Origin: Rhodovulum sp.
GTDB lineage: Bacteria > Pseudomonadota > Alphaproteobacteria > Rhodobacterales > Rhodobacteraceae
NCBI GenBank assembly: GCA_002706605.1
Contig: PALT01000033.1
Span: forward strand, 124,001 to 188,000
Direction: 5' to 3'
Length of the DNA: 64,000 nt
The position numbers and the translations under genes are program-made. Position 1 is the stretch's first letter; the number at the start of each line of letters is the position of its first letter. The notes below the pieces were generated by a model. The model did no database searches. It worked only from the letters and a program-made list of their open reading frames with translations, and was not told where the DNA came from. Of the stretch, positions 35,201 to 43,385 are shown piece by piece.

Positions 35201-36800
35201 CACCGACCTGATCGCCCGTCTGCGCCACTCGACCAAGGGTGTGACCCTGATCTCGCCGCCGCCGCACCACGATATCTACTCGATCGAGGATTTGGCCCAG
35301 CTGATCTACGACCTGAAGCAGATCAACCCGCGCTGTAAGGTGACGGTGAAACTGGTTGCGTCGTCCGGTGTCGGCACGATTGCCGCCGGTGTGGCCAAGG
35401 CCAAGGCCGACGTGATCCTGATCTCGGGTCACAACGGTGGTACCGGTGCATCGCCCGCAACGTCGATCAAATACGCGGGTCTGCCGTGGGAAATGGGTCT
35501 GACCGAGGCGCATCAGGTTCTGGCGATGAACAACCTGCGTGACCGCGTCACGCTGCGGACCGATGGTGGTCTGCGCACGGGTCGTGACATCGTTATGGCC
35601 GCCATGATGGGTGCCGAGGAATACGGCATCGGCACTGCCGCTCTGATCGCGATGGGCTGTATCATGGTGCGCCAGTGTCAGAGCAACACCTGCCCCGTTG
35701 GTGTCTGTACCCAGGACGAACGCCTGCGTGGCAAGTTCACGGGCAACGCCGACAAGGTTGTGAACCTGATCACCTTCTACGCCCAAGAGGTGCGTGAGAT
35801 CCTCGCGTCGATCGGTGCGAAATCGCTGGATGAGGTCATCGGCCGCGCCGATCTGCTGACGCAGGTTAGCCGTGGTTCGGCACATCTGGACGATCTGGAC
35901 CTGAACCCGATGCTGATCACGGTCGATGGCGCACATGACATCGTCTACAACCGTGACCGTGAACGCAACGCGGTGCCCGATACGCTGGATGCGGAAATCG
36001 TCAAGGACGCCGCGCGCTTCCTGCAGGACGGCGAAAAGATGCAGCTGTCCTATGCGGTTCAGAACACCGACCGTACCGTTGGTACGCGCGTGTCCAGCCA
36101 CATCGTGAAACGCTTTGGCATGCGCAACAGCCTGCAGCCCGATCACCTGACGGTCAAACTGACCGGCAGCGCGGGTCAGTCGCTGGGCGCATTCTCGGCA
36201 CCGGGTCTCAAGATCGAAGTGTCGGGCGACGCGAACGACTATGTCGGTAAGGGTCTGTCGGGTGGTACGGTTGTTGTCCGTCCGCCGATGGCAAGCCCGC
36301 TGGTCGCCGCCGATAACACGATCATCGGCAACACGGTTCTCTACGGGGCGACCGACGGTTACCTGTTCGCGGCTGGCCGCGCGGGTGAGCGTTTCGCGGT
36401 CCGTAACTCGGGCGCCAAAGTGGTGATCGAGGGCTGTGGCAGCAACGGTTGTGAATATATGACCGGCGGTATCGCAGTGATCCTCGGGACCATCGGCGCG
36501 AACTTTGGTGCGGGTATGACGGGCGGTATGGCCTATCTCTATGACCCAGAAGGTCTGACCGCAGACATGATGAACATGGAAACGCTGGTGACCTGCCCGG
36601 TCACGGTGGACCATTGGGAAAATCAGCTGCGCGAACTGGTCGAACGCCACGTCGAAGAAACCAAGAGCGTCAAGGGTGCAGAGATCCTGCAGCATTGGGA
36701 AACCGAGATCGCGAACTTTGTTCAGGTCTGCCCCAAAGAGATGCTAAACAAGCTGCCCCAACCTCTGGGCATCGAAAATCAGGCCGTGCCGGCGGAATAA
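32262..36800 (+). CDS. gltB: Glutamate synthase (NADPH) large subunit
   Basis: 1512 residues from ATG 32262 (TAGGAGA upstream); an earlier in-frame ATG at 32238 precedes that ribosome-binding site and is rejected. The mature N-terminal nucleophile is Cys34 in HSSCGVGLVV, so a 33-residue propeptide is removed. Order: class-II amidotransferase domain, central domain, FMN-binding synthase domain (GGTGASPATSIKYAG), the 3Fe-4S site CQSNTCPVGVC and the C-terminal beta-helix (GGTVVVRPP). Codon use (many CGT, GGT and GTT) indicates high expression. Long frames on the opposite strand are shadows. Confidence 0.98.
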   Translation: MTKYDAEWVAREEAKRAYMAEHSLYRDEDEHSSCGVGLVVALNGKASRSVVENGISALKAIWHRGAVDADGKTGDGAGIHVQIPVRFFYDQIRRTGHEPKQDQLIAVGQVFLPRTDFGAQETCRTIVETEVLRMGYYIYGWRHVPVDVSCLGDKANATRPEIEQILISNSKGVDEDTFERELYVIRRRIEKAAAAAQVPSLYVCSLSCRSIIYKGMMLAEQVSEFYPDLQDERFESAFAIYHQRYSTNTFPQWWLAQPFRMLAHNGEINTLKGNLNWMKSHEIRMASTTFGDMAEDIKPIVPQGSSDSAALDAVFEVLVRAGRNAPMAKTMLVPESWSKQAVELPQSWRDMYSYVNSVMEPWDGPAALAMTDGRWVCAGLDRNGLRPMRYVVTGNGLLIAGSEAGMVPVDESTVREKGALGPGQMIAVDMAEGKLFHDVEIKDKLADSQPFGDWVGKINELDEELSQVSEKALFSGNELRKRQIAAGYTMEELEQILLPMAEDAKEAIASMGDDTPSAVLSEKYRPLSHFFRQNFSQVTNPPIDSLREYRVMSLKTRFGNLKNVLDEDSSQTEILVLDSPFVGNAQFDEMVSHFNAPMVEIDCTFPVNGGNDALRAGLARIRSEAEEAVRSGAGHIILTDQNQGEDKVAMPMILATSAVHSWLTRKGLRTFTSINVRAAECIDPHYFAVLIGCGATTVNAYLAEDSLADRIERGLLEMSLTDAVHAYRNAVDQGLLKIMAKMGISVISSYRGGLNFEAVGLSRAMVAEYFPGMHSRISGIGVSGVQHKMEQVHALGWRGGSDVLPIGGFYKSRRSGEKHAWEAQTMHMLQSACDNASFEMWKRFSASMRANPPIHLRDLLDIKPMGKAIPLEEVESITSIRKRFVTPGMSLGALSPEAHKTLNVAMNRIGAKSDSGEGGEDPAHFVPEPNGDNPSAKIKQVASGRFGVTAEYLNHCEELEIKVAQGAKPGEGGQLPGMKVTDLIARLRHSTKGVTLISPPPHHDIYSIEDLAQLIYDLKQINPRCKVTVKLVASSGVGTIAAGVAKAKADVILISGHNGGTGASPATSIKYAGLPWEMGLTEAHQVLAMNNLRDRVTLRTDGGLRTGRDIVMAAMMGAEEYGIGTAALIAMGCIMVRQCQSNTCPVGVCTQDERLRGKFTGNADKVVNLITFYAQEVREILASIGAKSLDEVIGRADLLTQVSRGSAHLDDLDLNPMLITVDGAHDIVYNRDRERNAVPDTLDAEIVKDAARFLQDGEKMQLSYAVQNTDRTVGTRVSSHIVKRFGMRNSLQPDHLTVKLTGSAGQSLGAFSAPGLKIEVSGDANDYVGKGLSGGTVVVRPPMASPLVAADNTIIGNTVLYGATDGYLFAAGRAGERFAVRNSGAKVVIEGCGSNGCEYMTGGIAVILGTIGANFGAGMTGGMAYLYDPEGLTADMMNMETLVTCPVTVDHWENQLRELVERHVEETKSVKGAEILQHWETEIANFVQVCPKEMLNKLPQPLGIENQAVPAE

Positions 36801-36821
36801 GCCCGCATAGCAAAAAACAAC

Positions 36822-36852
36822 AAAACGCCCGCCGGATACGGCGGGCGTTTTT
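36822..36852. terminator. Bidirectional terminator between gltB and glutathione transferase
   Basis: CGCCCGCCG (36826-36834), loop GATA and CGGCGGGCG (36839-36847) form a perfect 9-bp stem with AAAA on the left and TTTTT on the right. It serves convergent genes on both sides. Confidence 0.95.
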
Positions 36853-36862
36853 CATTTTGGTA

Positions 36863-37564
36863 TCAGGCGGGCGGGGGTGTCATCCTGCGAAACCGCTCTC
36901 CCAGAACCGACTGTCGCGCGCACATGAAAACCTGCAGTCGCTCGGCGAAATCATCATGCACGGCACCTTGGACGCTGGGCCGTTTCGCCAGTTCCATCCG
37001 CCACGCCGCGATATGGGGCAGGCCGGTCAGCAGGTACAGATCCCCGCCCTGCTCAAACGTATTGAAATACCGGAACACCGGCGCGAACACCGTATCCACC
37101 AGAGAGAACCGGTCGCCATCGAAATAGGGTCCCGCACCGCGGGCGTCCAACTCGGCCTCCAGCCGTTCCATCAACCCGCGCAGTTTGGCCTGTTGCGCCT
37201 CATAGGTGTCCGTGTCCTTGGCGCTGTAGAATCCGCCGATGGTGTTCAGGACGGTCGACCCGAACTCGATCCAGCCCCGATGCCGCGCGCGTTGAATCGC
37301 GTCGGTAGGGTGCAGGGGCCTGCCCGCCGTGTCCTCAATATACTCCAGAATGGCCGAGGATTCGAACAAGGGATCGGTCGCGTCCCCCACCTGCAACACT
37401 GGCACCTTGCCCAGCGGCGACATCGCCGTGAACCACGTCGGTTTATTACTCAGATCAATGTATCTGCGATCAAACGGCACCTCTTTCTCGGCAAGTGCAA
37501 TCGCCGCGCGCTGTACATAGGGGCAAAGGTGGTGACTGATTAGGGTCAGGTCGGTCTGTGTCAT
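36863..37564 (-). CDS. Glutathione S-transferase family protein
   Basis: 233 residues from ATG 37564, where GAGG sits five bases upstream; the frame continues open for 65 codons further, but through the operator region. The N-terminal thioredoxin-like domain has HHLCPYVQRAAIAL with a potential catalytic cysteine and the cis-proline motif GKVPVLQV followed by ESSAILEYIED. The C-terminal helical domain follows. Probably a stress or detoxification enzyme. It is divergent from a MarR regulator with an ATGCAATTGCAT palindrome 17 bases before its start, so repression by that regulator is likely. Confidence 0.9.
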   Translation of the reverse strand: MTQTDLTLISHHLCPYVQRAAIALAEKEVPFDRRYIDLSNKPTWFTAMSPLGKVPVLQVGDATDPLFESSAILEYIEDTAGRPLHPTDAIQRARHRGWIEFGSTVLNTIGGFYSAKDTDTYEAQQAKLRGLMERLEAELDARGAGPYFDGDRFSLVDTVFAPVFRYFNTFEQGGDLYLLTGLPHIAAWRMELAKRPSVQGAVHDDFAERLQVFMCARQSVLGERFRRMTPPPA

Positions 37565-37578
37565 GGGAACCTCAAACA

Positions 37579-37594
37579 ACATGCAATTGCATGT
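37579..37594. promoter_or_regulatory. MarR-type operator proximal to the glutathione transferase gene
   Basis: ACATGCAATTGCATGT is a perfect 16-base palindrome 15 bases before the glutathione transferase ATG. Its core ATGCAATTGCAT recurs exactly at 37629-37640. Confidence 0.8.
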
Positions 37595-37627
37595 AAGATG
37601 GGGGCCGGATCGACCTGAGTCAAGGTT

Positions 37628-37641
37628 GATGCAATTGCATC
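37628..37641. promoter_or_regulatory. MarR-type operator proximal to the marR gene
   Basis: GATGCAATTGCATC is a perfect 14-base palindrome 20 bases before the MarR gene, identical in its 12-base core to the site at 37581-37592 and 48 bases from it centre to centre. It probably mediates autoregulation. Confidence 0.8.
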
Positions 37642-37660
37642 TATATGCTAGGACCGCGCT

Positions 37661-38110
37661 ATGACCGATTTGACCGATGCCCATATCGACCTTTGGGTCG
37701 CCGCAATGCGCTTTACCGGTGGCCTGCAACAGGACATCGACGCCGCATTGAAATCGCACGGTCTACCGACGCTGGCGATCTATGACCTGCTGTTGGAAAT
37801 CTGGCGGGCTGGCGAGCATGGCATTCGCCCGGTCGAGATGCAGCAGCGCCTGTTGATCAGCCAATACAACCTGTCGCGCCACATCGCGCGGCTGGTCGAA
37901 GCGGGCTGGGTCGCGCGTCACAGGGTCGATGATGATGGGCGCGGACAGTTGCTGACGCTGACCCCTGCGGGGCAGGACCTGCGCGCGCGGATGTGGGAAA
38001 TCTACCGCGCCTCACTGCACGATGCGCTGGCCGATGGGATTACCGCGGATGAGGCTGCGGTCATGGCCGAGCACCTGCGAAACATCACCGCCAACTTGGC
38101 GCGGGAATAA
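37661..38110 (+). CDS. MarR-family transcriptional regulator
   Basis: 149 residues with the winged-helix core: LPTLAIYDLLLEIWRAGEHGIRPVEMQQRL, recognition helix SQYNLSRHIARLVEAGWV and wing HRVDDDGRGQLLTLTPAGQ. MarR dimers bind short palindromes and usually release on binding phenolic or oxidising ligands. Two identical palindromes in the divergent intergenic region make it the likely repressor of itself and of the glutathione transferase. mtgA follows 72 bases downstream. Confidence 0.92.
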   Translation: MTDLTDAHIDLWVAAMRFTGGLQQDIDAALKSHGLPTLAIYDLLLEIWRAGEHGIRPVEMQQRLLISQYNLSRHIARLVEAGWVARHRVDDDGRGQLLTLTPAGQDLRARMWEIYRASLHDALADGITADEAAVMAEHLRNITANLARE

Positions 38111-38182
38111 CACCGCCGCATAAATCGCCCTGCGTGTGCCCCGCGTTCTTGACGCCCGTGCGCGGGCGCGCTTAGTGGCTGT

Positions 38183-38911
38183 ATGGCCCGCAAAACGACA
38201 TCCCGCAAAAAAGGTTCCGCGCCGAAACGGCGTCGCTTTGCCCTGCCCGCCGCTCTGCGCAAATGGCTGCGGCGCGGTGTGTGGGCTTTTGTCGTTCTGT
38301 TTGCGATCTCTCTGATCTGGCCGCGGTTCCTGCCGACGCCCTATGGGCCCTATATGATGGCCGAGCGTCTGCGCCTTGGCGGGATTTCGCATGACTGGGT
38401 CGCGATGGAGAAAATCGCGCCCGACATGGCGCGTTCGGTCGTGGCCGCCGAGGATGCGAATTTCTGTCGGCATTGGGGATTCGATATGTCCGCGATCCGC
38501 GCGGCATTGGCCAATGGCGCCACGCGCGGCGGCTCCACGATCAGCCAGCAAACCGTCAAGAACGTCTATCTGTGGCAAGGTCGCAGTTGGCCACGCAAAG
38601 TGATTGAGGCCGCGATTACCCCGCTGGCCGAGGTTCTGTGGCCCAAACGCCGGATGCTGGAGATTTACCTGAACATCGCCGAGTTTGACGAAGGCGTCTT
38701 TGGCGTCGAGGCCGCCGCCCAGCACTATTACAACGTACGTGCCAAAGACCTGAGCGCGGTGCAGTCCGCGCGCCTCGCGGTTTTGTTACCCAACCCCAAA
38801 GAGCGCGATCCCCGCAATTTGTCCAAGAATTTGCGGGCCCGCGCAGCCCAGGTTCTGGACGGGGCGGCGACGATACAGGCGGATGGGCGCTCAGACTGTT
38901 TCGACAGTTGA
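38183..38911 (+). CDS. mtgA: Monofunctional biosynthetic peptidoglycan transglycosylase
   Basis: 242 residues. A short basic cytoplasmic tail and one membrane anchor (GVWAFVVLFAISLIW) precede a GT51 domain with the catalytic glutamate in VVAAEDANFCRHWGFD and the motifs RGGSTISQQTVKNVYLW and KRRMLEIYLNIAEF. It polymerises lipid II into glycan strands at the outer face of the inner membrane. No transpeptidase domain is present. Confidence 0.96.
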   Translation: MARKTTSRKKGSAPKRRRFALPAALRKWLRRGVWAFVVLFAISLIWPRFLPTPYGPYMMAERLRLGGISHDWVAMEKIAPDMARSVVAAEDANFCRHWGFDMSAIRAALANGATRGGSTISQQTVKNVYLWQGRSWPRKVIEAAITPLAEVLWPKRRMLEIYLNIAEFDEGVFGVEAAAQHYYNVRAKDLSAVQSARLAVLLPNPKERDPRNLSKNLRARAAQVLDGAATIQADGRSDCFDS

Positions 38912-38968
38912 AATATCCCGCCCCACGCGTCATGAGGGTGACGTCTGCGATTGATTGCGAGTCTGTGT

Positions 38969-39634
38969 ATGAACCGTCTGTTCCATGTGCCCCTGTCCCC
39001 GTATTGCCGCAAAGTCCGCCTCGCGCTTGCCGAAAAGCGGATTGAGGTCGAACTGGTCGAAGAGCGGTATTGGGAGCAGGATCCGGACTTTTTGCGGCGC
39101 AACCCAGCGGCCAAAGTGCCGATCCTGCGTATGGACGGACGGTTGATGTCCGAAAGTCAGGCGATCTGCGAATATATCGAGGAAACCAACCCGACGCCCC
39201 CGTTGATGCCACGCGATCCGGTGGACCGGTGTGAAGTGCGCCGTTTGGTGTTCTGGTTCGATGACAAATTCCATCACGAGGTGACGTCGAAGTTGCTGTA
39301 TGAGCGGGTGAACAAGAAGGTCACCAAACAAGGCTATCCCGACAGCAAGAATGTCAAATACGGCGCCCAGCGGATCAAGTTCCATCTGGATTACATGGGC
39401 TGGTTGCTGGACCAGCGGCGCTGGTTGGCGGGGGATGTGATGACGTTGGCCGATTTTACGGCCGCCGCGCATTTGTCCTGTCTGGATTACATCAGTGACG
39501 TCGATTGGAACCGCAACGCGAACGTCAAGGATTGGTACGCCAAGATCAAATCGCGCCCCGCGTTTCGCAGTTTGCTGGCCGATCAGGTGCCCGGTTTCCC
39601 GCCGCCCGCCCATTACGCCGATCTGGATTTCTGA
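38969..39634 (+). CDS. Glutathione S-transferase family protein (second copy)
   Basis: 221 residues from ATG 38969; the frame opens six codons earlier at a TTG that is less likely. The N-terminal thioredoxin-like domain has FHVPLSPYCRKVRLALAEK with a CXXC-lacking active region, then AKVPILRM and ESQAICEYIEE. The C-terminal domain ends DQVPGFPPPAHYADLDF. This tail is typical of the FtsZ/GST-like Rhodobacterales group, but the substrate is unknown. Located between mtgA and queG. Confidence 0.9.
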   Translation: MNRLFHVPLSPYCRKVRLALAEKRIEVELVEERYWEQDPDFLRRNPAAKVPILRMDGRLMSESQAICEYIEETNPTPPLMPRDPVDRCEVRRLVFWFDDKFHHEVTSKLLYERVNKKVTKQGYPDSKNVKYGAQRIKFHLDYMGWLLDQRRWLAGDVMTLADFTAAAHLSCLDYISDVDWNRNANVKDWYAKIKSRPAFRSLLADQVPGFPPPAHYADLDF

Positions 39635-39642
39635 TACGGTCG

Positions 39643-39706
39643 GAGGGGGCGTCTGCCCCCGTCGCCCTGACGGGCGACTCCCCCGAGAGTATTTTGACAA
39701 GGTGAA
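39643..39706 (+). repeat. Double-hairpin intergenic element ending in GAGTATTTT...GTGAAG
   Basis: Two perfect hairpins, GGGGGC-GTCT-GCCCCC (39645-39660) and GTCGCCC-TGAC-GGGCGAC (39661-39678), are followed by the tail GAGTATTTTGACAAGGTGAAG (39687-39706 region). A nearly identical tail occurs at 63651-63672 near the mtaB stop. From memory such elements are common near gene ends in Rhodobacteraceae. It also lies where a terminator or REP-like element would. Confidence 0.6.
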
Positions 39707-39712
39707 GGCCTG

Positions 39713-40750
39713 ATGGAGCGGCTGAAAGAGCGGTTGGCGGCCAAGGCGGTCGAGGAGGGGTTTTCGGCCATGCGTGTGACGCGGCCGGATGCGATCCCCG
39801 AGGCGATGGGGCGGCTGCAGGCGTTTCTGGAGGCAGGTCATCATGGGCAGATGTCATGGATGGCGGATCGCGTGCATTGGCGGGGGGATCCGGCGGCGCT
39901 CTGGCCCGAGGCGCGGTCGGTCATCATGTTGGCCGAGGCCTATACCCCCGAGCACGATCCGCGTGAGGTTGTCGGCATGCCGGATCGCGCGGCGATTTCG
40001 GTTTATGCACAGAATCGCGATTATCATGATCTGGTGAAGAAGCGTTTGAAGCGGGTGGGTCGCTGGTTGATTGACCAGGCGCCCGAGGCCGAGATCAAGG
40101 TGTTCGTCGACACCGCCCCCGTGATGGAAAAACCGTTGGCCGAGGCGGCGGGGTTGGGGTGGCAGGGCAAGCATACGAACCTGTTGTCGCGCGAGTTGGG
40201 GAACTGGTTCTTTTTGGGGTCGATTTTTACGACCGTGGAGTTGCCCGTTGACGCGCCCGAGGTGTCCCATTGCGGGTCCTGTCGGGCGTGCTTGGATGCC
40301 TGTCCGACGGGCGCGTTTCCCGCGCCCTATCAGTTGGATGCGCGGCGGTGCATATCCTATTTGACCATTGAACATCACGGGCCGGTTGATCCCGCGTTGC
40401 GCCCCGCGCTGGGGAACCGGATTTACGGGTGTGACGATTGTCTGGCGGCCTGTCCGTGGAACAAGTTTGCGGTTGAGGCGCGCGAGATGCGGTATCTGGC
40501 GCGGCCCGAGTTCGTTGCGCCAAAGCTGGCCGAACTGGTGGCGTTGGACGATGCGGCGTTTCGGGCATTGTTTTCCGGATCGCCGATCAAACGTATCGGG
40601 CGGGACCGGTTTGTGCGCAATGTTCTCTATGCCATCGGGAATTCCGGTGACGCGTCGTTGCGGGATGCGGCGGGGGCGTTGGTCGATGATCCCGATGAGG
40701 CGGTTGCGGATGCGGCGCGGTGGGCTGTGGGGCGGCTAACCAATCTGTGA
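39713..40750 (+). CDS. queG: Epoxyqueuosine reductase
   Basis: 345 residues. Two 4Fe-4S clusters are ligated by [17 protein letters not shown] and [13 protein letters not shown]. The cobalamin-binding N-terminal half has [27 protein letters not shown]. The enzyme removes the epoxide oxygen from epoxyqueuosine in tRNA, the last step to queuosine. GGTGAAGG upstream of the ATG is the ribosome-binding site and belongs to the repeat element's tail. Other queuosine genes are not in the window. Confidence 0.95.
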   Translation: MERLKERLAAKAVEEGFSAMRVTRPDAIPEAMGRLQAFLEAGHHGQMSWMADRVHWRGDPAALWPEARSVIMLAEAYTPEHDPREVVGMPDRAAISVYAQNRDYHDLVKKRLKRVGRWLIDQAPEAEIKVFVDTAPVMEKPLAEAAGLGWQGKHTNLLSRELGNWFFLGSIFTTVELPVDAPEVSHCGSCRACLDACPTGAFPAPYQLDARRCISYLTIEHHGPVDPALRPALGNRIYGCDDCLAACPWNKFAVEAREMRYLARPEFVAPKLAELVALDDAAFRALFSGSPIKRIGRDRFVRNVLYAIGNSGDASLRDAAGALVDDPDEAVADAARWAVGRLTNL

Positions 40751-40801
40751 CGGGACTTTGCGCCGAGGCGCGCTAGGGTCATTTGAAACAGGAGATTTCT
40801 G

Positions 40802-41971
40802 ATGCTGCGATCTGTTCTTTTGACCCTTTGTTTGCCGACCGCCGCCTTGGCCGCCGATCCGGTGGCCCAAGGTCCCAAGAATGTTCCCGAGTTCGAGCCC
40901 GCCTTTGCCAATCAGACGCGCGCGCCCGCGATGGCGTCGGGATTTGGTGTGGATGCCCAGTGGTTCGCGCGCGGGTTAGAGCGTCCGTGGGGCATGGCGA
41001 CCCTGCCCGATGGCCGGTTTTTGGTGACCGAGCGGGTCGGGCGGTTGCGGATGCTGTCACCGGACGGGGCGGATTTGGGGGAGATCAGCGGCCTGCCCGA
41101 GGTGTTCGTCAAAGGACAGGGCGGGATGTTGGACGTGATGGTCGGTCCGGATTTCGCAGATGACGGGTTGGTCTATGGCACCTATGCGAAGCCGATGGGT
41201 GGTGGGACGTCGGTGACGGCGGCGTTTGTGGCGACACTGGACGTTGAGGCGCGACAATTGAACGATGTTCAAGACATCTTTGTCCAAGACCCGCCCAGTC
41301 CGACCGCCGCGCATTACGGGTCGCGTATCCTGTTCGGGGCAGATGGGGATTTGTACATCACGACGGGTGAGCATTCTTCGCGGGACGAGCGGGTTTTGGC
41401 CCAAGACCTAAGCACCACCTACGGTAAGGTGATCCGCCTGAACGGCGATGGGTCCGTGCCGACCGACAACCCTTATGACAGTCAGGTCTGGACCTATGGG
41501 CACCGCAACATGCAGGGCGTGGCGGTACGGCCCAGCGACGGCGCGCTGTTCACGATTGAGCACGGGCCAAAGGGCGGGGACGAATTGAACCTGATCCAGC
41601 GCGGCGCGAACTACGGTTGGCCCGTGGTGTCCTATGGCGAGAATTACAACGGGCGTCCGGTGGGCAGTGGCCAGCATTCCGCCGAAGGCATGGCCGAGCC
41701 GGTTTATTACTGGGACCCCGTCATCGCACCGGGTGGTATGGCGTTCTATGAGGGCGAGATGTTCCCCGAGTGGCAGGGCGATCTGATCATCGCGTCACTG
41801 AACCCCGGCGGGGTGGTGCGCCTGCGTCTGGAGGGGGACCGAGTGGTCGGTGAGGAACGGTTCCTGCGCGGCACCCGTATTCGCGACATTGAAATCGCGC
41901 CGGACGGGGCGATCTTGGCGCTGGTCGATGCGGCGGATGGGGGCGTGTTGCGTCTGACGCCGGATCGTTAG
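40802..41971 (+). CDS. PQQ-dependent sugar dehydrogenase (soluble aldose dehydrogenase family)
   Basis: 389 residues with a signal peptide ending at ALAAD. The six-bladed beta-propeller of the GSDH family is shown by RPWGMATLPDGRFLVTERVGRL, DLYITTGEHSSRDERVLAQDLS, YGHRNMQGVAV and EHGPKGGDELNLI. The protein would oxidise aldose sugars in the periplasm using PQQ. Its substrate and electron acceptor are not seen. The TAG stop overlaps the stop of the convergent HupE-like gene. Confidence 0.9.
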   Translation: MLRSVLLTLCLPTAALAADPVAQGPKNVPEFEPAFANQTRAPAMASGFGVDAQWFARGLERPWGMATLPDGRFLVTERVGRLRMLSPDGADLGEISGLPEVFVKGQGGMLDVMVGPDFADDGLVYGTYAKPMGGGTSVTAAFVATLDVEARQLNDVQDIFVQDPPSPTAAHYGSRILFGADGDLYITTGEHSSRDERVLAQDLSTTYGKVIRLNGDGSVPTDNPYDSQVWTYGHRNMQGVAVRPSDGALFTIEHGPKGGDELNLIQRGANYGWPVVSYGENYNGRPVGSGQHSAEGMAEPVYYWDPVIAPGGMAFYEGEMFPEWQGDLIIASLNPGGVVRLRLEGDRVVGEERFLRGTRIRDIEIAPDGAILALVDAADGGVLRLTPDR

Positions 41972-42570
41972 GACATCATTGCGCCGGCCAGAAACGACAC
42001 ACCTAGTGCCGTCATGCCCGCGCCGCCGAGGCGGACAAAGAACTCACCGCGCCCGATATAGGTTAGCGCGCCTGCCGCTGTGCCCACGGCCATCGCGGCC
42101 AAGGTCCCGCCAAGGAACCCGATGACCCCCATTAGAGGCCAGTCCATTGGCCCCATGCCCGTCACATGGATTTGTCCAAGGTACAGGCCCCCAACACCGA
42201 TCATCGCGCCCGTGATCCCGATGGGCGGCTGAACCGCGAACAGAACGCAGAGGCCGAACACAACGCTGGCCATCGGGATGGCGACATCCGCACCGGGTAG
42301 GGAAACGTCCATCATCGGCAGCGCGCCGCCAATCAGGATTGCGGCCATCGCGACAATCGGCATGACCCAGATCGACGGACGCCCGATAAACGCGGCCCAC
42401 ATCCCCATCAGGGCGGCCATGGCGGCGTGGTCCCATGTCAGGGCGCTGTGGAAGAACGCATTGCCCATTGGGGTGTCCGGTGTCAGGGGCGCATGGGCCA
42501 GCGCCACCTGTGGCAGGGTGGCCAAGGCCAGACAGATCAACCCGAAAAGACGCATGCGCGTGGTCCTCAT
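41968..42570 (-). CDS. HupE/UreJ-like membrane protein, probable metal permease
   Basis: 200 residues from ATG 42570, which is fused to the stop of the upstream DUF4198 gene (TGATG), so it is translationally coupled. A signal-like first helix (LFGLICLALATLPQVALA) is followed by about six hydrophobic helices including PSIWVMPIVAMAAILIGGALPM. Composition, with HSALTWDHAAM and AHAPLTPD, resembles HupE/UreJ nickel permeases, which typically have a WDH-like motif. Paired with DUF4198 and a second HupE-type gene, it suggests nickel or cobalt uptake; the metal is not determined. Confidence 0.78.
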   Translation of the reverse strand: MRTTRMRLFGLICLALATLPQVALAHAPLTPDTPMGNAFFHSALTWDHAAMAALMGMWAAFIGRPSIWVMPIVAMAAILIGGALPMMDVSLPGADVAIPMASVVFGLCVLFAVQPPIGITGAMIGVGGLYLGQIHVTGMGPMDWPLMGVIGFLGGTLAAMAVGTAAGALTYIGRGEFFVRLGGAGMTALGVSFLAGAMMS

Positions 42571-43385
42571 CACTGGGGGACACGGAAGGTCAACGCCGCC
42601 CAAAGGGAATGCCAAACCGCCCCCTGTTCTGGGTCGTCGTTGCCGGTGTCCTCTAACACAACCGCATCAAGCAGGTATTCCACCCCCGGCGCAACCTTCA
42701 CCACCGCCCGACCGGTGTCATCGGTTCGGATCTGTGACACTTGGACCGCGCCATCGGGGGATTTGGCGAAAATCTCGACCTGCGTGTTCGGGCGCGGCTC
42801 TCCGTCCAGCAACACGAAAATCGGCAGTCCCCCCGACAGGTCGTCGGTATAGGGATTGGCCAGCGCGACGATCTCGGTCTTTAGGCCCACCTCACGATCC
42901 GCGCCCGCGCCATCGCCTACGGCGACAAGCGCCTTGGCATACCGGCGATAGGTTTCCTTGAACCCCGTGTCAGGCAGGCCTCGGGCAAGGTGGCGATCCA
43001 CGGCGTCGGGATAATCCTTGTGCGTGGTAAAGTTCCGAAACTTGTCCAAGTCGCGGTAAATCAGGTTCAGGTCGGATGTTTCATGCACGACGATCACCAA
43101 CCCGTCCTCGGGCGCGACCATGTTCAACGCGGGCCGGTCGCCAAGACGCGCCTCAACCGGAGTGACCGTATCGCCGATCACCAGATCGAACCGCGTCGCA
43201 CGGTCGGGGATATAGGGATAGCCGACGCCCTTTAGGTTTTCACCCACCCGCAGCTGTGCGGTCATCGGCGTGCCGGTTTCGACTTGATATTTATCCATCG
43301 ACACCCAAAACTCATGCGCGTAGGCGGCGTGCGTAAATGCGATGAGCGCCCCCAGAAACCAGAACAAAGGCCGTTTTATGCGCAT
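42570..43385 (-). CDS. DUF4198-type periplasmic protein, probable metal-binding component
   Basis: 271 residues starting MRIKRPLFWFLGALIAF at 43385. A signal peptide (cleavage after AAYA-H) is followed by a beta-rich domain. HEFWVSMDKYQVETGTPM at the mature N-terminus starts with a histidine, as in the DUF4198 (NikK-like) family, where it can coordinate a metal. ARGLPDTGFKETYRRYAKALV is conserved in that family. Its start shares the palindrome ATGCGCAT with the divergent HupE gene, and its stop is coupled to the small HupE-like gene. Confidence 0.85.
   Translation of the reverse strand: MRIKRPLFWFLGALIAFTHAAYAHEFWVSMDKYQVETGTPMTAQLRVGENLKGVGYPYIPDRATRFDLVIGDTVTPVEARLGDRPALNMVAPEDGLVIVVHETSDLNLIYRDLDKFRNFTTHKDYPDAVDRHLARGLPDTGFKETYRRYAKALVAVGDGAGADREVGLKTEIVALANPYTDDLSGGLPIFVLLDGEPRPNTQVEIFAKSPDGAVQVSQIRTDDTGRAVVKVAPGVEYLLDAVVLEDTGNDDPEQGAVWHSLWAALTFRVPQ
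43378..43385. other. Palindromic dual start codon of two divergent genes
   Basis: ATGCGCAT reads ATGCGC on both strands. On the plus strand it starts the HupE gene (AAAGG seven bases upstream). On the minus strand it starts the DUF4198 gene. Their coding regions overlap by these 8 bases head-to-head. Confidence 0.7.

Noticed and set aside
32166-36695. Two long frames (764 and 724 codons) opposite gltB
   Set aside because: Shadows of gltB with no family features, arising because GC-rich third positions avoid stop codons on the reverse strand.
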